From contig CAKTCT010000048.1 in the NCBI GenBank assembly GCA_934539585.1, forward strand, positions 1 to 20,052: a DNA stretch of 20,052 nt, read 5' to 3'. The translations under genes were made by a program, and so were the position numbers. The notes under the pieces are model-generated. The model searched no databases. It was not told the origin of the DNA and saw only the letters and a list, made by a program, of their open reading frames with translations. Shown here piece by piece: positions 14,206-20,052 of the stretch. The first letter of the stretch is position 1. Each line of letters opens with the position of its first letter. This DNA is from an uncultured Oscillospiraceae bacterium (GTDB lineage Bacteria > Bacillota > Clostridia > Oscillospirales > Ruminococcaceae).

Positions 14206-14218
14206 GGGCGCGGTGACT

Positions 14219-15142
14219 GTGACATTCAATCAGGAAGTGAAAAAGGAGCTCTGCCGGCTGGAGGTCCGGCGGCCCTGCTGCGAGCAGGCGCTGCTGTACG
14301 CCATGCTGGTGTTCAGCCGGACCTTTCCGGAGGAGGAGGCCGTGTTTACCACCGAGAGCCGGACGGCGGCCAACGCCTTCGCCCAGCGGCTCACCGGGAT
14401 GACCGGGACCTTTTCCACGGTGCGGACGGACCTCCGGCGGCTCAAGGAGGAGGCTCCCCGATACACCCTCTGTGTGGAGGACCCGGCTCAGCGGGAACTG
14501 CTGGCGGACCGGTTTTCTCTGCGGTTTCCGGCATTGGTCCCGGCGTATCTGGAAAAGGATTGCTGCGCCGGGGCGTTTTTTCGGGGGCTGTTTTTGCTGT
14601 ACGGCTCTGTGACCAATCCGGAGAAGGGGTACCATCTGGAGCTGGGGGCTCCCGGGGACGAGCTGGCCGAGGAGGTGCTGCTTCTGGGACAGGCCAGGGG
14701 CATCCACTTCAAGCTGACCCACCGGAAGGGGGCGGCGCTGCTCTATCTCAAGGAAAGCGAGCAGATTGAGGACTTCCTCACCCTCACCGGGGCCACCAGG
14801 GCGACGCTGAAGCTCATGGACATCAAGATCGTCAAGGAGATGCGGAACAAGGTCAACCGGGCCACCAACTGTGAGACCGCCAATCTGGGGAAAACCGTGG
14901 AGGCGTCCCAGTCCCAGGTGGCGGACATTGCGTACATCAAGGAGCGCCGGGGGCTTTCGTATCTGGACGAGGACCTGCGGGAGGTGGCGGCGCTGCGGCT
15001 GGACAACCCGGAGTGCTCCTTGCGGGAGCTGGCGGGGATGCTGGAAACGCCGCTGAGCCGGTCCGGGGTCAATCACCGGCTGAAACGCATCGGGGAGGCC
15101 GCCCGGAGGCTCCGGGAAAGCGAAAAAGGAGAAACGGTATGA
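14219..15142 (+). CDS. whiA: WhiA, DNA-binding cell division/sporulation regulator
   Basis: This 307-aa protein fuses a degenerate LAGLIDADG homing-endonuclease-like domain to a C-terminal helix-turn-helix. In Firmicutes it influences cell division and chromosome segregation. Visible are the typical N-terminus TFNQEVKKEL, GAFFRGLFLLYGSVTNPEKG (118-137), NRATNCETANL (213-223), and the HTH SLRELAGMLETPLSRSGVNH (267-286). It lacks endonuclease catalytic acids, as the family does. The start is GTG. The GTG at 14219 is preferred because it aligns with other WhiA N-termini; a GTG two codons upstream is also possible, and both share the AAGGG site at 14204-14208. The stop overlaps the start of the next gene. 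Confidence 0.95.
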   Translation: MTFNQEVKKELCRLEVRRPCCEQALLYAMLVFSRTFPEEEAVFTTESRTAANAFAQRLTGMTGTFSTVRTDLRRLKEEAPRYTLCVEDPAQRELLADRFSLRFPALVPAYLEKDCCAGAFFRGLFLLYGSVTNPEKGYHLELGAPGDELAEEVLLLGQARGIHFKLTHRKGAALLYLKESEQIEDFLTLTGATRATLKLMDIKIVKEMRNKVNRATNCETANLGKTVEASQSQVADIAYIKERRGLSYLDEDLREVAALRLDNPECSLRELAGMLETPLSRSGVNHRLKRIGEAARRLRESEKGETV

Positions 15143-15534
15143 ATCTGGAAGAAACGCGGGAGTTTTTCAAGGCCGACCGGTTTGCCGCCGAGGTGCTGGG
15201 GGCGGTCATCGAGGAGGCGGAGGACGGGTTTTCCCGGTGCACCCTGGCCATCCGGCCGGAGCACCGCAACGCCGTGGGGGCGGTGATGGGAGGCGCCATC
15301 TTTACCCTGGCGGACTTTGCCTTCGCCGTGGCGGCCAACTGCGGCGGGGGGACCATGGTTTCGCTGAACAGCCAGATTACCTATCTGAGTCCGGCCAGGG
15401 GGGAGATCCTTATCGCGGTGGCCAGGCGGGTCCGGCAAGGGAGGTCCACCGGGTATTACCGGGTGGAGGTCTCCGACGAGGTGGGGACTCAGGTGGCCGA
15501 GGTTGTGACCACGGGGTTCGTGGTGAAAAAATAG
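15139..15534 (+). CDS. PaaI family hotdog-fold acyl-CoA thioesterase
   Basis: This 131-aa cytoplasmic thioesterase probably hydrolyses acyl- or aryl-CoA; its physiological substrate is unknown. The hotdog signature HRNAVGAVMGGAIFTLADFA (42-61) includes the conserved acid D59. SLNSQITYLSPARG (75-88) and the C-terminal strands complete the fold. Length is normal. The ATG overlaps the whiA stop (ATGA) and has AAGGAG seven bases upstream, so it is translationally coupled. Its place between whiA and dnaE is unusual for this conserved neighbourhood and gives no obvious functional link. Confidence 0.9.
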   Translation: MNLEETREFFKADRFAAEVLGAVIEEAEDGFSRCTLAIRPEHRNAVGAVMGGAIFTLADFAFAVAANCGGGTMVSLNSQITYLSPARGEILIAVARRVRQGRSTGYYRVEVSDEVGTQVAEVVTTGFVVKK

Positions 15535-15560
15535 TCCGGGGGACCGGGAAGGAGGCCGCC

Positions 15561-18500
15561 ATGGCCGGATTTGTTCATCTGCATCTGCATACGGAATACA
15601 GCCTTCTGGACGGCGCCTGCCGCATCCGGGACCTGCCGGAGAAAATCCGGGCCCTGGGCCAGGAGGCCGTTGCCATTACCGACCACGGCGTCATGTACGG
15701 CGTGGTCGATTTTTACAAAGCCTGCAAAAAGGCGGGGGTAAAACCCATCATCGGCTGCGAGGTGTATGCGGCTCCCCGGAGCCGGTTTGACCGGGTCCAT
15801 CAGGTGGACTCCAGGCCCTATCATCTGATTTTGCTCTGCGAGAATCAGGAGGGGTACCAGAACCTCATCAAGCTGGTCAGCGCGGGGTTCACCGAGGGGT
15901 TTTACGGAAAGCCCCGGGTGGACGAGGAGCTTTTGCGGAGGTACAGCGGGGGGCTCATCTGCCTGTCGGCGTGTCTGGCGGGGGAAATCCCCCGGAAGCT
16001 GGCGGCGGGGGACTACGCCGGGGCCAAGGAGACGGCGCTGCGGTACCGGGGCATCTTCGGGGCCCGGAATTACTTTCTGGAGGTCCAGGACCACGGAATT
16101 CCGGAGCAGGGAAAAATTCTGTCCCTGCTGCGGCGGCTTTCCCGGGAGACGGGGATACCCCTGGCTGCCACCAACGACTGCCACTACCTCAACCGGGAGG
16201 ACGCCAGGATGCAGAATGTGCTGATGTGCATCCAGACCAACCGGACGGTGTCTGACGGGTCGCCGCTGGAGTTTCCCACCGACGAGTTCTACGTCAAGTC
16301 CCGGGAGGAGATGGAGGCGGCGCTGCCGGAGTTTTCCGACGCTCTGGACAACACGGTGAAGATCGCGGAGCGGTGCCGGGTGGAGTTTGTCTTCGGACAG
16401 ACCAAGCTGCCCCGGTTCACGGCTCCGGGGGGAAGGGATTCCACCGAGTATTTCACCGACCTGTGCTCCCGGGGGCTGAAAAAGCGGTACGGCGCGGTGA
16501 CGCCGGAGCTGAAGGCGCGGTTCGACTACGAGATGGGGGTCGTCAAGTCCATGGGGTACGTGGACTACTACCTTATCGTGTACGATTTTGTCCGGTACGC
16601 CAAAAACGCCGGAATCCCGGTGGGTCCGGGGCGGGGGTCCGGGGCGGCCAGCTTGCTGGCCTACTGCATGGGCATCACCGGGGTGGACCCTATGAAGTAC
16701 CAGCTGATTTTCGAGCGGTTTCTGAATCCGGAGCGGATCAGCATGCCGGATTTCGATATCGATTTCAGCGACGAGCGGCGGCAGGAGGTCATCGATTACG
16801 TGGTCCGGCGGTACGGGGCCGACCATGTGGCCCAGATCACCACCTTCGGGACCATGGCCGCCAAGGCCGCCGTCCGGGACGTGGGGCGGGCCCTGGGCAT
16901 GAGCTATCCGGCGGTGGACCGGGTGGCGAAGCTCATCCCCTACCGGCCGAAAATCACCCTGGACGGGGCGCTGGAGGAATCGCCGGAGCTGAAAACCCTC
17001 TACGACAACGACCCCCAGGTCCGGGAGCTGCTGGACACGGCCCGGAAGGTGGAGGGGATGCCCCGGCATGCCTCCACTCATGCGGCGGGGGTGGTAATCA
17101 CCGCCGACCCGGTGGATGAGTACGTTCCTCTGGCGAAAAGCGACGAGTCCGTCGTCACCCAGTTCACCATGACCACCCTGGAGGAGCTGGGGCTTCTGAA
17201 AATGGACTTTCTGGGGCTGCGGAACCTGTCGGTCATCGACCACTGCTCCCAGGAAATCCAGAAGGAGGAGCCGGGATTTTCCATCCAGAAGATTTCTTTG
17301 GAGGACCCGGCGGTGTACGCCATGTTCTCCCGGGGGGAGACGGAGGGGGTTTTTCAGTTCGAGTCCGCCGGGATGCGGCAGCTGCTCATCTCCATGAAGC
17401 CAAAGTCCATCGAGGACCTGACGGCGGCCACCTCTCTATACCGGCCGGGGCCCAGCGCGTCCATTCCCACCTATCTGAAGAACCGGGCGGACCCGGGGAA
17501 AATCCGGTACGAGACCCCGGCGCTGGAGCCCATTCTCCGGGTGACGGCGGGGTGTCTGCTCTATCAGGAGCAGGTGATGCAGGTGTTCCGGAGCCTGGCG
17601 GGGTACTCCTACGGCCGGGCGGACCTGGTCCGGAAGGCCATGGGCAAGAAGAAAAAGGACGTCATGGAGGCGGAGCGGCAGAGCTTTCTCTACGGCCGGC
17701 GGCGGGAGGATGGGTCTCTGGAATGTCCCGGGGCCGTGGCCAACGGGGTGCCGGCGGCGGTGGCGGAGCACATCTTCGACGAGATGGCGGCCTTTGCGGA
17801 GTACGCCTTCAACAAGGCCCACGCCACGGCGTATTCCGTGGTCAGCTATCAGACGGCGTATCTGAAGTGTCATTATCCCCGGCAGTACCTGGCGGCGCTG
17901 TTGACCTCGGTGCTGGAAAATACGGGGAAGCTCATGGAGTATCTGGAGGAGTGCAGAAACCGGGGCATCCAGGTGCTGCCGCCGGACGTCAACTGGAGTG
18001 ACGGAGCTTTCCGGTCCCAGGGGGAGGGCATCCGGTTCGGGCTGCTGGCCGTCAAGGGGCTGGGGCGGCCGGTGATCGCCAATCTGGTCAAGGAGCGGGA
18101 GGAAAACGGGCCCTTCCGGGGCTTTACCGATTTCTGCCGCCGGATGGCGGGGAAGGACCTGAACAAGCAGGCGCTGAAAAACCTCATCCGGGCCGGGGCA
18201 CTGGACGGGCTGGGGTACACCCGGAAGGAAATGATTGTGGCCCACGAGCAGGTGCTGGACGCGGCGGTGAACTACGCGCGGATCCACGAGGGCGGGCAGA
18301 TGAATCTGTTCGCGTCGGCTTCTCTGGAGGAGCCGGAGGCGGAAATCCGGCGGCTGGGGGAGTATCCTTTTGGGGAGAAGCTCCGGGACGAATACGAAGC
18401 CCTGGGGTTTTACATCAGCGGGCACCCTCTGGACCCCTATCAGGGGGCGGCGAAGCGGCTTAGGGCCGACCGGGCGGCGGACATTGTGGCGGAGGACTCC

Positions 18501-19004
18501 GCCTACGGCGACCGGCGGCCGGTGCGGCTGCTGGGGATGGCGGCGGCAAAGAAGATAAGCGTCACCAAAAGCGGCAAGACCATGTGCTTCATGCAGTTTG
18601 AGGACCGGAGCGGGAGCCTGGAGGCGCTGATCTTTCCGGCGGTGTATCCGGAGGTGCGGAAGGTGCTGGAATCCGGGGAGCCGTTTCTGATGGAGGGGAC
18701 GGTCTCCCTCCGGGAGGACGAGGAGCCCAAGGTGCTGGTCAACCGGCTCATCGGGGTCCGGGAGCTTCCGGAGGGGACGGAGGGGTTTTGCTTATATGTG
18801 AAGCTCAACTCCGCAGACGACCGGAGGATTCCGGCGGTGCTGGAGCTTCTCCGGGAGTATCCCGGGGAGGAGGAAGTACGGTTTTACTTTGCCAGCGACG
18901 GGAAGTACCACTATCCGCCGGGGAAAATCCGGGTCCGGACGGGGGACGGGCTTCCGGCGCGGCTTTCTGAGCTGTTGGGGGAAAAGAATGTGGCGGTGAA
19001 GTGA
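15561..19004 (+). CDS. dnaE: DNA polymerase III subunit alpha (DnaE)
   Basis: This 1147-aa C-family replicative polymerase starts with a PHP domain (FVHLHLHTEYSLLDG at 4-18, TDHGVMYGV). The catalytic palm carries PDFDIDF with D397 and D399, and KMDFLGL with the third aspartate, D549. The conserved PGRGSGAAS loop and HASTHAAGVVI lie in between. HhH-type LNKQALKNLIRAGALDGLG and an OB fold (about 985-1065) follow. Length is typical of DnaE. In Gram-positives with PolC, DnaE mainly extends primers; PolC is not in this window. AAGGAGG is five bases before the ATG. It lies 26 bp after the thioesterase gene and 19 bp before the acetyltransferase gene. Confidence 0.97.
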   Translation: MAGFVHLHLHTEYSLLDGACRIRDLPEKIRALGQEAVAITDHGVMYGVVDFYKACKKAGVKPIIGCEVYAAPRSRFDRVHQVDSRPYHLILLCENQEGYQNLIKLVSAGFTEGFYGKPRVDEELLRRYSGGLICLSACLAGEIPRKLAAGDYAGAKETALRYRGIFGARNYFLEVQDHGIPEQGKILSLLRRLSRETGIPLAATNDCHYLNREDARMQNVLMCIQTNRTVSDGSPLEFPTDEFYVKSREEMEAALPEFSDALDNTVKIAERCRVEFVFGQTKLPRFTAPGGRDSTEYFTDLCSRGLKKRYGAVTPELKARFDYEMGVVKSMGYVDYYLIVYDFVRYAKNAGIPVGPGRGSGAASLLAYCMGITGVDPMKYQLIFERFLNPERISMPDFDIDFSDERRQEVIDYVVRRYGADHVAQITTFGTMAAKAAVRDVGRALGMSYPAVDRVAKLIPYRPKITLDGALEESPELKTLYDNDPQVRELLDTARKVEGMPRHASTHAAGVVITADPVDEYVPLAKSDESVVTQFTMTTLEELGLLKMDFLGLRNLSVIDHCSQEIQKEEPGFSIQKISLEDPAVYAMFSRGETEGVFQFESAGMRQLLISMKPKSIEDLTAATSLYRPGPSASIPTYLKNRADPGKIRYETPALEPILRVTAGCLLYQEQVMQVFRSLAGYSYGRADLVRKAMGKKKKDVMEAERQSFLYGRRREDGSLECPGAVANGVPAAVAEHIFDEMAAFAEYAFNKAHATAYSVVSYQTAYLKCHYPRQYLAALLTSVLENTGKLMEYLEECRNRGIQVLPPDVNWSDGAFRSQGEGIRFGLLAVKGLGRPVIANLVKEREENGPFRGFTDFCRRMAGKDLNKQALKNLIRAGALDGLGYTRKEMIVAHEQVLDAAVNYARIHEGGQMNLFASASLEEPEAEIRRLGEYPFGEKLRDEYEALGFYISGHPLDPYQGAAKRLRADRAADIVAEDSAYGDRRPVRLLGMAAAKKISVTKSGKTMCFMQFEDRSGSLEALIFPAVYPEVRKVLESGEPFLMEGTVSLREDEEPKVLVNRLIGVRELPEGTEGFCLYVKLNSADDRRIPAVLELLREYPGEEEVRFYFASDGKYHYPPGKIRVRTGDGLPARLSELLGEKNVAVK
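16622..16644 (+). other. G-quadruplex-type motif inside dnaE
   Basis: Four G runs (16622-16624, 16628-16631, 16633-16637, 16641-16644) are separated by loops of 3, 1 and 3 bases on the coding strand. They encode part of the conserved PGRGSGAAS loop. Confidence 0.5.
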
Positions 19005-19023
19005 GCCGCGGAGGGAGATCGTT

Positions 19024-19647
19024 ATGACGGAAACGGAGAAGATGTTTGCGGGGGAGCTTTACAATCCCTTCTGCGAGGGGATGCCCGAGGCCCGGCGGCG
19101 GGCCCATGAGCTGTGCCAGAGGTACAACGCCCTTCCGGAGAGCGACGAGGAGGGCCGGGAGGCGATTCTGCGGGAGCTGATGCCGGATCACGGGGAAGGG
19201 GTCTACTTACAGGGACCCATTCAGTTCGATTTCGGCACCCACATTTCCATGGGGGACCGGTCTTACGCCAACTTCAACTTCTGCGTGCTGGACGAGAACC
19301 GGGTGATCATCGGGGAAGACGCGTTTATCGGGCCGAACTGCTCCATTCTTACGCCCATTCATCCCTTGCGCCACGAGGACCGGAACGTGTTCAGGGACCC
19401 GGAGACCGGGGCGTCGGTGAACCTGGAATTCAGCGCGCCGGTGGTCATCGGGCGGAACTGCTGGATCGGGGGGAGCGTGACGATCCTGCCCGGCGTGACC
19501 ATTGGGGAAGGGTGCGTCATCGGAGCGGGGGCTGTGGTGACGAAGGACGTTCCGGCGTATAGCCTGGCCTTTGGGAATCCTTGCCGGGTGGTCCGGGCGA
19601 TTACGGAGGAGGATTTGCTGTCGGCGCGGGAGGGGGCTGTGCGGTAG
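19024..19647 (+). CDS. Sugar O-acetyltransferase, maltose/galactoside (Maa/LacA/NodL) type
   Basis: This 207-aa cytoplasmic enzyme transfers acetyl from acetyl-CoA to a sugar hydroxyl. An N-terminal helical Mac domain (MTETEKMFAGELYNPF...) leads to a left-handed beta-helix of hexapeptide repeats. The catalytic histidine is H113 in TPIHPLRHE. The C-terminal signature IGGSVTILPGVTIGEGCVIG (148-167) and GNPCRVVR are typical. The true acceptor sugar cannot be told from sequence. GGAGGGAG lies before the ATG and the gene is 19 bp after dnaE. Its TAG stop (19645-19647) overlaps the first bases of the right hairpin repeat. Confidence 0.92.
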   Translation: MTETEKMFAGELYNPFCEGMPEARRRAHELCQRYNALPESDEEGREAILRELMPDHGEGVYLQGPIQFDFGTHISMGDRSYANFNFCVLDENRVIIGEDAFIGPNCSILTPIHPLRHEDRNVFRDPETGASVNLEFSAPVVIGRNCWIGGSVTILPGVTIGEGCVIGAGAVVTKDVPAYSLAFGNPCRVVRAITEEDLLSAREGAVR

Positions 19648-19877
19648 GCTGCGCGGCGACGGTTCAAGCAGCCCGTGCGGAAACTTCCGAAGCGTGAAGA
19701 AATCAAGTTTTCGGTCCAGCCTTTTTTAAAAGGGTGGCAGGGTGGAGGGGCAGCGCCCCTCCTCGCCCTCCGCAGAGGGCGAAATCCCCCCAAAATGATA
19801 CCCAAAAGATCAGGAAGGGAAGGCCCGACAGCCCGGTGGGCTGTCGGGCCGCGGGGAACCCTATCAAGGGGTTCCCC
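19646..19877 (-). repeat. Modular multi-hairpin repeat, right copy (inverted)
   Basis: The reverse complement aligns with 1-224 over the whole visible length. Plus-strand hairpins: H6 19647-19673, H5 19716-19737 (10 bp with one G-G mismatch), H4 19744-19762 (identical stem), H3 19764-19781, H2 19822-19850 (13 bp, loop GGT, i.e. ACC on the other strand) and H1 19853-19877 (9 bp, complete here). H2 and H3 have different stem sequences from the left copy but perfect pairing. The element starts inside the stop codon of the acetyltransferase gene. Confidence 0.9.
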
Positions 19878-20030
19878 GCAGGACGTAGTCCTGCATGTAT
19901 CGCATCTGTGTTTTAGGACGTACTGCGAGAGGAACGCTTCGGTTCGCTGGCGCGGTTTTCCGCTTTGGATTGAGTAGGGGTGGGTCATGCCGCAATTTCT
20001 TTGAAATTGCGGCCGCGGGGACGTCCGCGG
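19878..20030. other. Hairpin-rich gene-free tail
   Basis: No gene is credible here. Perfect hairpins: GCAGGAC/GTCCTGC (19878-19894, loop GTA), CCGCAATTTC/GAAATTGCGG (19990-20012, 10 bp, loop TTT) and CCGCGG/CCGCGG (20013-20030). The first directly abuts H1 of the right repeat and may be a further module, which cannot be checked because the left copy is cut by the window edge. Confidence 0.5.
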
Positions 20031-20051
20031 GCGGCCTGCGGGCCGCCTTTT
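20030..20051 (+). terminator. Rho-independent terminator at the window end
   Basis: GGCGGCC (20030-20036) and GGCCGCC (20041-20047) form a 7-bp stem with loop TGCG, followed by TTTT up to the last base but one. It is a plausible terminator for the murB-dnaE-acetyltransferase transcript; the full U tract may continue outside. Confidence 0.6.
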
Positions 20052-20052
20052 C

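Noticed and set aside
19646..19877. CRISPR or tandem-repeat array in the hairpin regions
   Set aside because: The hairpins have different sequences and spacings; there are no regular direct repeats with unique spacers.
1..20052. Composite transposon or genomic island bounded by the inverted repeats
   Set aside because: No transposase or integrase is present and the cargo is conserved core genes in a largely standard order.
1..20052. tRNA or rRNA genes
   Set aside because: No stretch shows a cloverleaf with the conserved T-arm pattern or recognisable rRNA sequence.

Overview
This is chromosomal DNA of a visibly GC-rich bacterium with low-GC Gram-positive gene content. Fifteen genes can be called, all close to full family length. 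WhiA, HPr kinase/phosphorylase, RapZ, a TepA-YlzJ-SpoIIIE/FtsK trio and a DUF6062 protein together point to Clostridia. The high GC suggests the Oscillospiraceae/Ruminococcaceae side (Oscillibacter or Flavonifractor-like). That placement is inference from gene content and composition, not a database match.

Layout. Positions 1-224 hold one copy of a modular hairpin repeat. Next is ogg (8-oxoguanine glycosylase, minus strand), which diverges from a DUF6062 gene. Everything from 1213 to 19647 is then on the plus strand. An AT-richer 315-bp gap (1906-2220) carries DnaA-box-like sites and a textbook promoter that drives tepA, ylzJ and ftsK/spoIIIE, followed closely by ygiQ. A likely terminator and a 331-bp structured gap precede a ComEC-like metallo-hydrolase with a TTG start. 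A 415-bp gap with no credible gene separates it from a small DUF3006 gene, its usual companion. A strong terminator (10117-10159) and a new promoter start the second large cluster: hprK, a ROK glucokinase, murB, rapZ, whiA, a PaaI-type thioesterase, dnaE and a maltose/galactoside-type O-acetyltransferase. A second, inverted copy of the hairpin repeat starts at the stop codon of that last gene, and the window ends in a terminator hairpin.

How the genes fit together. The left half handles genome maintenance and segregation (ogg, ftsK/spoIIIE) and membrane-associated proteolysis or secretion (tepA). The right half links carbon status to the cell envelope, division and replication: HprK senses glycolytic state, the ROK kinase feeds glucose-6-phosphate, MurB makes UDP-MurNAc, RapZ and WhiA are regulators, and DnaE is a replicative polymerase. 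Genes from murB to the acetyltransferase are 0-40 bp apart or overlap, so they are probably co-transcribed.

The most unusual signal is the pair of roughly 230-bp repeats at the two ends. They share a fixed series of hairpins. In two of the hairpins the stem sequence differs between copies but every change is compensated, so structure seems to be conserved rather than sequence. Each copy sits just 3' of a gene and in the same orientation relative to that gene.
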